Assembly (NCBI GenBank): GCA_900167925.1
Contig: FUZM01000001.1
Coordinates: 558,001-622,000, forward strand
Source: Bacteroidales bacterium WCE2008
GTDB lineage: Bacteria > Bacteroidota > Bacteroidia > Bacteroidales > UBA932
Length of the DNA: 64,000 nt
Direction of reading: 5' to 3'
Shown here piece by piece: positions 1 through 8,190 of this stretch. Both the position numbers and the translations under genes were made by a program. Below the pieces are notes generated by a model. The model was not told the origin of the DNA. It worked only from the letters and a program-made list of their open reading frames with translations, and did not search any database. Every line of letters begins with the position of its first letter. The first letter of the stretch is position 1.

Positions 1-174
1 GAGTGCAAAGGCAAATCCGGAAAGGATGCAGCTGCTGTAGTCGGAAAGGCAATCGCAGAGCGCGCTATCGCCAAGGGTATCAGCGAGGTCTCTTTCGACC
101 GTGGCGGATATCTCTACCATGGCAGAGTTAAAAGTTTGGCAGACGCTGCCCGTGAAGGCGGCCTTAAATTCTAA
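1..174 (+). CDS. rplR: 50S ribosomal protein L18, C-terminal part
   Basis: The first 57 codons read in frame 1 as the end of L18, which binds 5S rRNA in the large subunit; the start lies outside the window. The C-terminal residues [20 protein letters not shown] followed by EGGLKF are the highly conserved L18 tail. The stop TAA at 172-174 is followed after 8 bases by rpsE, which is the usual spc-operon order (L18-S5-L30-L15-SecY). Assignment is firm; only the truncation by the window edge is a limitation. Confidence 0.95.
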   Translation, partial: ECKGKSGKDAAAVVGKAIAERAIAKGISEVSFDRGGYLYHGRVKSLADAAREGGLKF

Positions 175-182
175 TCGGGACT

Positions 183-701
183 ATGGCAAATACAAATGTA
201 AAAAGAGTCAAGACTTCAGAGCTTGAGCTTAAGGACAGACTGGTAGCCATCAATCGTGTCACCAAGGTGACCAAGGGTGGCCGTCACTTCCGCTTTGCGG
301 CTATCGTAGTCGTAGGCGACGAGAATGGTGTCGTAGGTTATGGTCTCGGTAAGGCAAATGAGGTTACCGCAGCTATCCAGAAGGGTATCGAGGATGCTAA
401 GAAGAATCTCGTCAAGATTCCTGTAATCAACAAGACAATCCCTCACGAGCAGGTTGCAAGGTTCGGTGGAGCAGAAGTGTTCATGAAGCCTGCAGCTCCT
501 GGTACCGGTGTTAAGGCAGGTGGTGCCATGCGTGCCGTGTTCGAGTCTGTAGGAATCCAGAACGTGCTTGCAAAGAGCAAAGGTTCTTCAAACCCTCACA
601 ACCTCGTTAAGGCTACCGTTGCAGCCCTCACAGAGATGCGCGACGCTTATACCGTTGCAGGTCTCCGTGGCGTGCCTATGACAAAAGTATTTAACGGATA
701 G
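183..701 (+). CDS. rpsE: 30S ribosomal protein S5
   Basis: 172 residues, normal length for S5. The N-terminal double-stranded-RNA-binding-like domain (about residues 15-80) contains the conserved [18 protein letters not shown] stretch, and the C-terminal domain has the [13 protein letters not shown] and [12 protein letters not shown] signatures. S5 sits near the decoding centre and the mRNA entry site and affects accuracy. It lies between rplR and rpmD, 13 bases before the latter, with GGAGG at 701-705 preceding rpmD, so it is co-transcribed within the spc operon. Confidence 0.98.
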   Translation: MANTNVKRVKTSELELKDRLVAINRVTKVTKGGRHFRFAAIVVVGDENGVVGYGLGKANEVTAAIQKGIEDAKKNLVKIPVINKTIPHEQVARFGGAEVFMKPAAPGTGVKAGGAMRAVFESVGIQNVLAKSKGSSNPHNLVKATVAALTEMRDAYTVAGLRGVPMTKVFNG

Positions 702-714
702 GAGGACCAGAACT

Positions 715-894
715 ATGGCAAAATACAGAATTACACAGGTTATCAGCAAGAACGGCGAAACCAAGAGACAGAAAGCTAACCTTTCTTCACTCGGTATCCG
801 CAGAATGCATCAGACCGTAGAGGTTGAGAAGAACCCTGTTACAACAGGTATGTTGGAGAAGGTTCGTCACCTCGTGAAAGTTGAAGAAATCTAA
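715..894 (+). CDS. rpmD: 50S ribosomal protein L30
   Basis: A 59-residue reading frame starting ATG at 715 (MAKYRITQVISKNGE...) and ending TAA at 892-894. The pattern QVISKNGETKRQKANLSSLG then IRRMHQTVEVEKNP is diagnostic for bacterial L30, a small peripheral large-subunit protein. A purine-rich GGAGG lies at 701-705, ten bases before the start. It sits between rpsE and rplO as expected for the spc operon. Confidence 0.96.
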   Translation: MAKYRITQVISKNGETKRQKANLSSLGIRRMHQTVEVEKNPVTTGMLEKVRHLVKVEEI

Positions 895-909
895 TTTTAG
901 GAGGAACAA

Positions 910-1365
910 ATGATGAATTTGCATGATCTGAAACCTGCTAAAGGTGCTACAAAAAGTTCAAAGAGAATCGGCCGCGGCGAAGGCTCAGGCAAGGGCGGTA
1001 CCGCTACCCGTGGTACCAAGGGTGCTCAGGCACGCGCCGGATACTCTCACAAGATAGGATTTGAAGGTGGCCAGATGCCAATCCAGCGCCGTCTTCCGAA
1101 GTTCGGCTTCAAGAACCCTACAAGAGTTGAGTTCAAGGCAGTCAATGTTGCCGATCTCCAGAAGCTCTACGAAGCTACAGGTATTTCTGAGATTAATCTC
1201 GACGTTCTCGTTGAGTACGGTCTCGCACCTGTAAAGGAACTTGTAAAGGTTCTCGGCAACGGTGAGCTTACCGCAAAACTCGAAGTTTCTGCCGACGCTT
1301 TCTCAAAGTCTGCAATCGCTAAGATTGAGGCTGCAGGTGGCAAGGCAACAATTGTTGAGGAATAA
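910..1365 (+). CDS. rplO: 50S ribosomal protein L15
   Basis: 151 residues, usual length. The glycine- and basic-rich N-terminus (GRGEGSGKGGTATRGTKGAQ) threads into 23S rRNA, and GFEGGQMPIQRRLPKFGF is the L15 signature. L15 is a late-assembly large-subunit protein. The start has two adjacent ATG codons (910 and 913); GGAGGA at 900-905 precedes them. secY follows 10 bases downstream. Confidence 0.97.
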   Translation: MMNLHDLKPAKGATKSSKRIGRGEGSGKGGTATRGTKGAQARAGYSHKIGFEGGQMPIQRRLPKFGFKNPTRVEFKAVNVADLQKLYEATGISEINLDVLVEYGLAPVKELVKVLGNGELTAKLEVSADAFSKSAIAKIEAAGGKATIVEE

Positions 1366-1375
1366 TCAAGACAAG

Positions 1376-2716
1376 ATGAAGAAGTTTATAGAGACAATCC
1401 AAAACATCTTCAAGATCGAGGAGTTACGCAAGAGGATCGTTTATACGGTTCTCTTGGTACTCGTTTATCGACTGGGATGCTTTATCGTGCTTCCGGGCAT
1501 CGATTCAAGGCTCCTTGCCAACTTCCAGAGCAGCACTCAGGACGGCCTCGTAGGTCTCCTCAACATGTTCTCTGGCGGTGCATTCGGTAGAGCATCGATC
1601 TTCGCACTGGGTGTGATGCCTTACATCTCGGCATCCATCGTGATCCAGCTCCTCGGTATGTTCGTGCCTCGTTTCAGAAAACTCCAGATGGAGGGCGAGA
1701 GCGGCCGTAGGAAAATCAACCAGTACACCAGGATCCTTACTGTAGCTATCCTTGCTGTGCAGTGCCCTGCATACATGGCTGCCGTATACAATGAGATCCC
1801 TGGATCTGCATTCGTTGCTGTCAACCAGCTTGGATGGAGCACTGTTACATTTAACATCGTCTCTACCATTGTTCTTATGGCCGGCTCGATGTTCGTGATG
1901 TGGCTCGGCGAGCGTATCACTGACCGCGGTATCGGAAACGGTATTTCCCTGATCATCATGATCGGTATCGTTGCCCGTCTCCCTTACGCCCTCGTCGGTG
2001 AAATCGGTTCCAAGTTTACTGCATCAAGCAACGGAGGACTTCTCTACATCGTAGTTGAACTTGTCATACTCTTCCTCGTTTTCATCGCTGCCATCGCACT
2101 TGTGCAGGCAGTCAGAAGAGTTCCGATCCAGTATGCCAAGAGAGTAATCGGCAACCGTCAGTACGGCGGTGTCCGCCAGTATCTTCCTATCAAGATGAAT
2201 GCGGCAGGCGTTATGCCTATCATCTTCGCCCAGGCGTTGATGCTCTTCCCGCTTCTCTTCCAGCGTTTCGATGCTACCCGCGGTCTTGCAGCAACTCTCA
2301 GCAACTATACCGGATTGTGGTATAACCTTATTTTCGGCTTCCTCGTTGTAGTCTTCACATACTTCTACACCGCCGTTACTGTCAATTCGACAATGATGGC
2401 TGAAGATATGAAGAAGAACGGAGGATTCATCCCTGGAGTAAAGCCTGGAAAGGCAACCGTAGCGTACCTCGACTCAATCCTTGACCGAGTTACCCTTCCT
2501 GGTTCAATCTTCCTCGCTATCATCGCTATCCTTCCGGCATTCGCGATGAAACTCGGAGTCAGCAACTCGTTTGCAAGCTTCTTCGGAGGTACTTCCCTCC
2601 TTATCCTTGTAGGTGTAGTTCTTGACACTCTCCAGCAGATTGAGAGCTATTTGTTAATGCGTCACTACGACGGTCTCATGAAGACCGGTCGTCTCAGTGG
2701 ACGTTCAGGTATGTAA
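1376..2716 (+). CDS. secY: Preprotein translocase subunit SecY
   Basis: 446 residues from the ATG at 1376 (MKKFIETIQNIFKIEEL); an upstream in-frame start at 1262 would lie inside rplO and is rejected. SecY is the membrane channel of the Sec machinery. Ten hydrophobic segments are visible, with the plug/TM2 region FSGGAFGRASIFALGVMPYI and the cytoplasmic loop RRVPIQYAKR near residue 245, both SecY signatures. It follows rplO in the classical position, between the ribosomal proteins and map. Confidence 0.98.
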   Translation: MKKFIETIQNIFKIEELRKRIVYTVLLVLVYRLGCFIVLPGIDSRLLANFQSSTQDGLVGLLNMFSGGAFGRASIFALGVMPYISASIVIQLLGMFVPRFRKLQMEGESGRRKINQYTRILTVAILAVQCPAYMAAVYNEIPGSAFVAVNQLGWSTVTFNIVSTIVLMAGSMFVMWLGERITDRGIGNGISLIIMIGIVARLPYALVGEIGSKFTASSNGGLLYIVVELVILFLVFIAAIALVQAVRRVPIQYAKRVIGNRQYGGVRQYLPIKMNAAGVMPIIFAQALMLFPLLFQRFDATRGLAATLSNYTGLWYNLIFGFLVVVFTYFYTAVTVNSTMMAEDMKKNGGFIPGVKPGKATVAYLDSILDRVTLPGSIFLAIIAILPAFAMKLGVSNSFASFFGGTSLLILVGVVLDTLQQIESYLLMRHYDGLMKTGRLSGRSGM

Positions 2717-2736
2717 TTTTTGATGGTTAAAGGTAG

Positions 2737-3516
2737 ATGGTAGCACCAAAGACAGAAGAAGCTATTGAGCTGCTCCGTATAAATGGAGAGCTGACGTCTA
2801 GAGCGTTGGCAGAAGTCGGTAAAGCAGTTGCCCCTGGTGTGTCAACTAAAGAGTTGAATAGGGTAGCTGAGACTTTTATCCGTGACAACGGTGCCGTTCC
2901 TAACTTCTTGGATTACGACGGCTATCCATATTCTATCTGTACCTCAGTAAACGATGTAGTTGTCCACGGTTTTCCGTCAGACTATATTCTGAAGGATGGA
3001 GACATAGTTTCCGTAGACCTTGGAACTCTCTACAAAGGATATAACGGCGATTCGGCATACACTTTCCCAGTCGGGGAAGTGGACGCCGAGACCCGGAAAC
3101 TCCTCGATGTTACTAAGGCATCTCTTTACAAGGGTATAGAGCAGGCTGTGGCTGGCAATCGTACCGGCGATATCGGACACGCGGTGCAAACGTATGCCGA
3201 ATCATTCGGATTCGGGGTCGTCAGGGAACTTGAGGGCCATGGAATCGGACGGGACATGCACGAGAATCCGGGCGTTCCAAACTATGGACACCAGGGTCGA
3301 GGGCCAAGGCTCGTCGAAGGAATGACAATATGCATCGAACCTATGATCACGGCGGGCAACCGCAATGTGTATCTTGCAAGAAACGGTTGGGCAGTACACA
3401 CGACTGATCATAAGAAGGCGGCGCATTTCGAGCTTACGGTTGTTGTCCGTAAAGGCAAAGCGGAGCAGCTGTCGACTTTTGACTTCATTGAGAAGGACAA
3501 TAGTATTAAGTTTTAA
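2737..3516 (+). CDS. map: Type I methionine aminopeptidase
   Basis: 259 residues. It removes the initiator methionine from new proteins. The pita-bread metalloprotease fold is evident: the substrate-side histidine in VVHGFPSD, metal ligands in VSVDLGT and NGDSAY, the active histidine in LEGHGIG, the glutamate of IEPMITAG and the final FELTVVV. There is no N-terminal SH3-binding extension, so it is the short bacterial type Ia. It lies in the ribosomal operon between secY and infA, as in many Bacteroidetes. Confidence 0.97.
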   Translation: MVAPKTEEAIELLRINGELTSRALAEVGKAVAPGVSTKELNRVAETFIRDNGAVPNFLDYDGYPYSICTSVNDVVVHGFPSDYILKDGDIVSVDLGTLYKGYNGDSAYTFPVGEVDAETRKLLDVTKASLYKGIEQAVAGNRTGDIGHAVQTYAESFGFGVVRELEGHGIGRDMHENPGVPNYGHQGRGPRLVEGMTICIEPMITAGNRNVYLARNGWAVHTTDHKKAAHFELTVVVRKGKAEQLSTFDFIEKDNSIKF

Positions 3517-3528
3517 AGTGGTATTTTA

Positions 3529-3747
3529 ATGTCTAAACAAGCAGCAATCGAGCAGGACGGAGTAATCGTCGAGACTCTCCCGAATGCAATGTTCAAAGTA
3601 GAATTGGAGAATGGTCACGTCATCCTTGCCCATATTTCCGGCAAGATGAGACAGCACTTTATCCACATTCTTCTGGGTGACAAAGTTAGAGTTGAAATGT
3701 CACCTTATGATTTAAGCAAAGGAAGAATATCCTTCAGATACAAATAA
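3529..3747 (+). CDS. infA: Translation initiation factor IF-1
   Basis: 72 residues, the canonical IF-1 length. It is a single OB-fold protein that occupies the A site of the 30S subunit during initiation. [20 protein letters not shown] and the [18 protein letters not shown] region are family signatures. It starts 12 bases after map and is followed by rpmJ, the standard map-infA-rpmJ-rpsM order. Confidence 0.98.
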   Translation: MSKQAAIEQDGVIVETLPNAMFKVELENGHVILAHISGKMRQHFIHILLGDKVRVEMSPYDLSKGRISFRYK

Positions 3748-3759
3748 AATTTTTGCAAT

Positions 3760-3876
3760 ATGAAAGTTAAGACATCCATCAAAAAGCGCAGCGAGGATTG
3801 CAAGATCGTTCGTCGTAAAGGTCATCTTTACGTGATCTGCAAGAAGAACCCTAAGTTCAAGATGCGCCAAGGATAA
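3760..3876 (+). CDS. rpmJ: 50S ribosomal protein L36, partly without zinc ligands
   Basis: A 38-residue frame, ATG at 3760 and TAA at 3874-3876. The sequence begins [19 protein letters not shown] and ends NPKFKMRQG, a clear L36. The four zinc ligands of the classical form (C11, C14, C27, H33 in E. coli numbering) are here S11, C14, C27 and F33, so two are lost and the zinc ribbon is probably not formed in the usual way. Bacteroidetes L36 is often of this ligand-poor type. A longer untranslated gap (37 bases) separates it from rpsM. Confidence 0.96.
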   Translation: MKVKTSIKKRSEDCKIVRRKGHLYVICKKNPKFKMRQG

Positions 3877-3913
3877 TATTCAGTTGTATAACTAATAAAG
3901 TAAAGATAATATT

Positions 3914-4291
3914 ATGGCAAGAATAGCCGGTGTTGATTTACCAAACAACAAAAGGGGAGAGATAGGTCTTACCTATATCTTCGGAATCGGCCGCTCATCC
4001 GCAAGGAAGATCCTTGACAAGTGCGGAATCGATTACGACACTAAGGTCAGCGAGTGGGACGATGACCAGATCGCCAAGATCCGTACCGAGATCAACGAAG
4101 AGTACAAGATCGAAGGTGAGCTCCGTTCTACTGTCCAGATGAACATCAAGCGTCTCATGGACATCGGTTGCTACAGAGGCATCCGTCACCGTGTAGGCCT
4201 TCCTGTACGCGGACAGAGCACCAAGAACAATGCCCGTACACGTAAGGGTAAGAAGAAGACTGTTGCAAACAAGAAGAAAGCAACTAAATAA
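3914..4291 (+). CDS. rpsM: 30S ribosomal protein S13
   Basis: 125 residues. S13 is in the head of the small subunit and bridges to the large subunit and P-site t[23 protein letters not shown] at the N-terminus and [19 protein letters not shown] near the C-terminus are diagnostic; the lysine-rich tail is normal. It begins the alpha-operon part (S13-S11-S4-RpoA-L17) and is followed 10 bases later by rpsK. Confidence 0.98.
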   Translation: MARIAGVDLPNNKRGEIGLTYIFGIGRSSARKILDKCGIDYDTKVSEWDDDQIAKIRTEINEEYKIEGELRSTVQMNIKRLMDIGCYRGIRHRVGLPVRGQSTKNNARTRKGKKKTVANKKKATK

Positions 4292-4301
4292 TCGATGAAT
4301 T

Positions 4302-4691
4302 ATGGCAAAGAAAACAACAACAGCAAAAAAGAGAGTCGTTAAGGTTGAAGCCGTTGGTGAAGCACATATTTCATCAACATTCAACAACGTTATCGTATCC
4401 CTCACCAACACTGTGGGCCAGGTTATCAGCTGGTCTTCAGCAGGAAAGTGCGGTTTCAGAGGTTCTAAGAAGAACACTCCATATGCTGCCCAGATGGCTG
4501 CAGAGGATGCTTCCAAGACCGCTTTTGACGCAGGTCTCCGCAAGGTGAAGTGCTATGTGAAGGGCCCTGGCGCAGGACGTGAGTCCGCTATCAGGACTAT
4601 CAATAATGCGGGTATCGAGGTTACCGAGATCATTGACGTGACCCCAATGCCACACAACGGATGCCGTCCAAAAGGCCGTCGTAAAGTTTAA
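4302..4691 (+). CDS. rpsK: 30S ribosomal protein S11
   Basis: 129 residues. S11 forms part of the mRNA exit region with S7 and S18. [34 protein letters not shown] and the C-terminal [18 protein letters not shown] are conserved signatures. It sits between rpsM and rpsD, 23 bases upstream of the latter, all in one direction with no terminator. Confidence 0.98.
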   Translation: MAKKTTTAKKRVVKVEAVGEAHISSTFNNVIVSLTNTVGQVISWSSAGKCGFRGSKKNTPYAAQMAAEDASKTAFDAGLRKVKCYVKGPGAGRESAIRTINNAGIEVTEIIDVTPMPHNGCRPKGRRKV

Positions 4692-4714
4692 CGTTATTTT
4701 AAGATTCAATTACT

Positions 4715-5320
4715 ATGGCAAGATATACTGGACCAAGTACCAAGATCGCCCGCAAATTCGGCGAACCTATCTATGGAGCTGATAAATACCTTGAAAAAAG
4801 GAATTATCCTCCTGGACAGCATGGCGCCGCACGCAAGCGTGCAAGAAAGTCTACCGAATACGGTAGCCAGCTTAGAGAAAAGCAGAAAGTAAAATACATG
4901 TATGGTGTTCTCGAGCGTCAGTTCCGCAACACATACGAGAAAGCATCACGTCTTCCTGGCCAGCCGGGTGAGAACCTTCTCTTCCTCCTCGAGTCAAGAC
5001 TTGACAACCTCGTATACCGTTTCGGTATCGCTCCTACAAGGGCAGCTGCACGTCAGCTCGTTCTTCACCGCCATATCACTCTTAACGGTGCAGTCTGCAA
5101 CATTCCTTCTGCACAGGTTAAGCCAGGTGACGTAATCGCTGTCAGAGAGAGATCAAAGAGCCTCGAAGTTATCACGAACAGCGTTGCAGCAGCAACCAAG
5201 TTCTCATGGATCGAGTTCGATGCTAAGACTCTCACTGGCAAGTACCTCAATGTTCCTGCAAGGGAAGACATTCCTGAGAACATCAACGAGCAGCTGATCG
5301 TCGACCTTTACTCCAAGTAA
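4715..5320 (+). CDS. rpsD: 30S ribosomal protein S4
   Basis: 201 residues. S4 nucleates assembly of the 5' domain of 16S rRNA and in many bacteria represses its own operon. The basic N-terminal domain ends near residue 90, followed by the S4 RNA-binding fold ([20 protein letters not shown], then [11 protein letters not shown]). The four N-terminal zinc cysteines of some S4 proteins are absent. rpoA follows 26 bases later. Confidence 0.98.
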   Translation: MARYTGPSTKIARKFGEPIYGADKYLEKRNYPPGQHGAARKRARKSTEYGSQLREKQKVKYMYGVLERQFRNTYEKASRLPGQPGENLLFLLESRLDNLVYRFGIAPTRAAARQLVLHRHITLNGAVCNIPSAQVKPGDVIAVRERSKSLEVITNSVAAATKFSWIEFDAKTLTGKYLNVPAREDIPENINEQLIVDLYSK

Positions 5321-5346
5321 TAAATAAACACCTAAAAAGAAAAATT

Positions 5347-6354
5347 ATGGCAATCTTAGCATTTCAGAAACCAGACAAGGTAATAATGCTCGAAAGCACC
5401 GATACCGTAGGTCGTTTCGAGTTCAGGCCTCTTGAACCTGGATACGGACAGACTATCGGCAACGCCCTTCGCCGCATCCTGTTATCTTCACTGGAAGGCT
5501 TTGCCATCAGCGCCATCAAGATCACCGGAGTGGACCAGGAGTTCGCTACGATCCCAGGCGTTATCGAGGGTATGCAGGACATCATTCTCAACCTCAAGCA
5601 GGTAAGATTCAAGAGAATGGTAGAGTCTGTTGACTCCGAAGTGGCAAACATTACTATAAGCGGTAAGCAGGAGTTTACCGCAGAGGATATTTCCAAAGGA
5701 TTGTCTTCTTTCAAGGTGCTGAATCCTGAGCTGCATATCTGCTCACTCGAACCGTCAGTGAAGTTCGAGATCTCCATCACCATCACCAAGGGTCGCGGCT
5801 TCGTCGCTGCCGAGGAGGAAAGGGATGAGAACACACCTATCGGAACTATTCCGGTAGATGCTATCTACACTCCTATCCGCAAGGTGAACTGGACTGTCGA
5901 GAACTGGCGTGTCGAGCAGAAGACCGACTACGAAAAGCTGAACCTGGAGATTGTAACCGATGGTTCCATCTCTCCTAACGCAGCTCTTCAGGATGCAGCC
6001 AACATCCTCATCTACCACTTCAAGTTGTTCACAGACGACAAGAAGATGACCCTCGAGAGCACGGTTGAGACCGACTCTAAGGAACTCGATGAGGAGTCAC
6101 TCCGCATGAGACATCTCCTTCTCACCAAGCTTTCAGACATGGGCCTTTCTGTAAGGGCTTACAACTGTCTCAAGGCTGCCGATATCGACACATTCGCTGA
6201 CCTCGTTTCTTACTCAAGGGCAGAGCTCATGAAGTTCCGCAACTTCGGTAGGAAGTCGCTCAACGAGATCGATATCCTCGTCGAGAAGATGAAGCTCTCA
6301 TTCGGCATGGATGTCAGAAAGTATAATATTGAACCTAAGAAAAAGAACGTATAA
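5347..6354 (+). CDS. rpoA: RNA polymerase subunit alpha
   Basis: 335 residues. The N-terminal domain (about 1-230) dimerises and recruits beta and beta'; [19 protein letters not shown] is its signature. A short linker leads to the C-terminal domain (about 255-325), which contacts UP-element DNA and activators and has the helix-hairpin-helix [16 protein letters not shown] and [15 protein letters not shown]. It is embedded between rpsD and rplQ as usual; rplQ starts 2 bases after its stop. Confidence 0.99.
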   Translation: MAILAFQKPDKVIMLESTDTVGRFEFRPLEPGYGQTIGNALRRILLSSLEGFAISAIKITGVDQEFATIPGVIEGMQDIILNLKQVRFKRMVESVDSEVANITISGKQEFTAEDISKGLSSFKVLNPELHICSLEPSVKFEISITITKGRGFVAAEEERDENTPIGTIPVDAIYTPIRKVNWTVENWRVEQKTDYEKLNLEIVTDGSISPNAALQDAANILIYHFKLFTDDKKMTLESTVETDSKELDEESLRMRHLLLTKLSDMGLSVRAYNCLKAADIDTFADLVSYSRAELMKFRNFGRKSLNEIDILVEKMKLSFGMDVRKYNIEPKKKNV

Positions 6355-6356
6355 TC

Positions 6357-6860
6357 ATGAGGCACAATAAAGCAATCAATCACCTTGGACGTAAGAGCGG
6401 TCACCGCAAGGCCCTTCTCGCCAACATGGCTTCATCACTGATCCTCCACAAGAGAATCAATACTACCGTTGCCAAGGCAAAGGCTCTTAAGATGTATGTC
6501 GAGCCGCTTATCACCAAGTCTAAGGATGACTCAACCCACTCACGCCGAGTTGTCTTCAGCTACCTTAAGGACAAGTACGCTGTATCAGAGCTCTTCCGTA
6601 CTATCGCTCCGAAGATCGCTGACCGTCCAGGTGGATACCTCCGTATCCTCCACACCGGTTTCCGTCAGGGCGATGCTGCAGAGATGGCTCTTATCGAGTT
6701 CGTTGATTTCAACGAGGCAGCTCTCGCAAGCGCAGCTCCTAAGAAGGAAGAGGCTAAGAAGACTACCCGTCGTAGCCGTGCAAAGAAGGCTGAGGCTCCT
6801 AAGGCTGAGGCTGCAGCAGAGGCTCCGGCAGCTGCAGCAGAGGCTCCAAAAGCAGAGTAG
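6357..6860 (+). CDS. rplQ: 50S ribosomal protein L17 with Ala/Glu/Lys-rich tail
   Basis: 167 residues. Residues 1 to about 120 are L17 proper ([20 protein letters not shown], then the [19 protein letters not shown] region). The remaining 45 residues form a low-complexity tail of A, E, K and P built from repeated AEAP/AEAA units. Such tails are common on Bacteroidetes L17 and are probably unstructured. The gene ends the ribosomal operon, with a strong terminator 21 bases downstream. Confidence 0.97.
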   Translation: MRHNKAINHLGRKSGHRKALLANMASSLILHKRINTTVAKAKALKMYVEPLITKSKDDSTHSRRVVFSYLKDKYAVSELFRTIAPKIADRPGGYLRILHTGFRQGDAAEMALIEFVDFNEAALASAAPKKEEAKKTTRRSRAKKAEAPKAEAAAEAPAAAAEAPKAE

Positions 6861-6881
6861 TCAGTCTCTGACTGTCAACAT

Positions 6882-6916
6882 AAAAAGGGATGGACCTTCC
6901 GGTCCGTCCCTTTTTT
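6882..6916 (+). terminator. Intrinsic terminator of the spc/alpha operon
   Basis: An A-tract and stem AAAAAGGGATGGACC (6882-6896), loop TTCC, stem GGTCCGTCCC (6901-6910) and a run of six T. One mismatch or bulge interrupts the stem, and the tetraloop is tight. It lies 21 bases after the rplQ stop and is well placed to end the operon. Confidence 0.9.
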
Positions 6917-7466
6917 GTATCCTCTCCTCCCATCTGCTTGCCTTCAGCGGCGGGATCCTCGTGGTCGCGGCTCTGTTCCGCCGACTCTGTCGGCTCCATC
7001 CCTCCCAATGTCTACTTCGTCCTGCTTCGCAGAACTCGTATCCATCGGGCCCCTCCCTCTGACGTGGCCGAGGGTGGCCACGCTCGCCGCGACCAGAGGA
7101 CACCCGCCGCTTTCTCGCCACTGCTGCCCTCGTCAATCTATCGCCGTCTGCCAATCCTCTGACTTCCTACGGCGGCCAGCTGACGGGCCGCCTCCGGCAG
7201 GTTCGGAAAAGCTGCTCAGTCGCTGTCGCCGCCTAAACGGCTAACTCAGTCCTTTTACGCCGCCATCGTCGCTTCGCTCGATGCCGTCGTAACGTCCTTC
7301 AGACACACGCCGTTCTTCACGGCGGCGCCGGCCGCTCCCTCACTCACCGCTTTTCCTCAATGCCTCCGGCGTCTCCGCCAGCTGGCCACGGTATCCGCTG
7401 CCAGCAGAGGTTCGGACAATTGACACGCCCCCGCTTTACGAGTCCTCTAATCTGTCCGATAAAGCG

Positions 7467-7598
7467 CTGAGGGTGCAGCAATATGCTACTGAGCGACCTG
7501 TACTGTGGTATGCCGCCCCCTTAATCTTGTTTTTTTTGCATTGAGGGTGCAGCACTGTGCCACTGATTGCCCTGTACTCTGGTTTGCTGCACCCTCAA
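7467..7598. repeat. Two copies of a long inverted-repeat element
   Basis: Copy 1 (7467-7524) and copy 2 (7541-7598) share the left arm TGAGGGTGCAGCA, a middle CTGTACT and a right arm. Copy 2 is a perfect 14-bp inverted repeat: TTGAGGGTGCAGCA at 7541-7554 and TGCTGCACCCTCAA at 7585-7598, with a 30-base loop. In copy 1 the right arm has decayed to TGCCGCCCCCTTAA. A T-run (7529-7537) separates them. The copies are offset by 74 bp. They are seen directly; any function is unknown. Confidence 0.75.
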
Positions 7599-7752
7599 CA
7601 CTAAAATGGTCTGCGTCGTTCTTCACGGCGCCGCCGACCACCCGCTATCTCCGTCAATCGCTCAACCCTTCTCCATCCGTCCCTGCCAGCTACTTCGATC
7701 CTCCTTTTACTCTACCAAACTCTTTCTCTGGCCCCATCCAATCCATCGGATT

Positions 7753-7960
7753 GTGCCAGGTGATGCTGAAAATGAACCACCTGGTGCACTTTTGTAGGGA
7801 AACCGTGCCAGGTGATGCTGAAAATGAACCACCTGGTGCACTTTTGTAGGGAAATCGTGCCAGGTGATGCTGAAAATGAACCACCTGGTGCACTTTTGTG
7901 GGGAAACCGTGCCAGGTGGTGCTGAAAATGTACCACCTGGCGCACTTTTACAGGGAAACC
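7753..7960. repeat. Four tandem 52-bp hairpin repeats (array 1)
   Basis: Units begin at 7753, 7805, 7857 and 7909, each exactly 52 bp, with GTGC of a fifth partial unit at 7961. Units 1-3 differ from one another by only one or two bases; unit 4 has six or seven changes. Each unit contains an imperfect inverted repeat (GTGC-CAGGTG ... CACCTG-GTGCAC with a two-base bulge), then TTTTGTAGGGAAACC. In unit 4, A-to-G and A-to-T changes in the arms lengthen the stem to CAGGTGGT/ACCACCTG. There are no unique spacers, so it is not CRISPR, and 52 is not divisible by 3, so it is not coding. Confidence 0.9.
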
Positions 7961-8106
7961 GTGCAAAGGTGATCAAGAAATATCACCGTTTCCGAATACG
8001 AAGGTCCGGCAATCCGGGCAATCTGCCGAATATGAGTTCTCTGCACATCACGTATCTCAGAAGTATCTTTTTGCTCTTTAATTCCCCGGGACCAACCGCG
8101 CAACAG

Positions 8107-8188
8107 TCGGGCGCGAGGAGGGCCTTCAGGGCCAGAGCTCGCCGCAGCGCCCGATCTGTAGCAGCCGGAGAGCGTATATTCCGGCTGC
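8107..8188. repeat. Two adjacent strong palindromes
   Basis: The first is a nested inverted repeat: TCGGGCGC (8107-8114) pairs with GCGCCCGA (8147-8154), GAG/CTC continue inward, and GGCC-TTCAG-GGCC forms the tip. The second is GCAGCCGGA (8161-8169) with TCCGGCTGC (8180-8188), a perfect 9-bp stem with a 10-base loop. They immediately precede the second 52-bp array. As RNA both would fold stably; as DNA they could be protein-binding palindromes. Confidence 0.7.
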
Positions 8189-8190
8189 GG

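Noticed and set aside
3877..3913. Possible S4-type autoregulatory leader before rpsM
   Set aside because: Only 37 A/T-rich bases without a pseudoknot-like fold; too little to support a regulatory RNA.
6915..7244. Overlapping open frames after the ribosomal terminator
   Set aside because: Low-complexity Ser/Pro/Arg/Leu composition, no domain, and several competing frames in the same DNA.
7690..7976. Open frames running through array 1
   Set aside because: Period 52 shifts the frame in each unit, so the frames are a product of the repeat; no start context or family resemblance.
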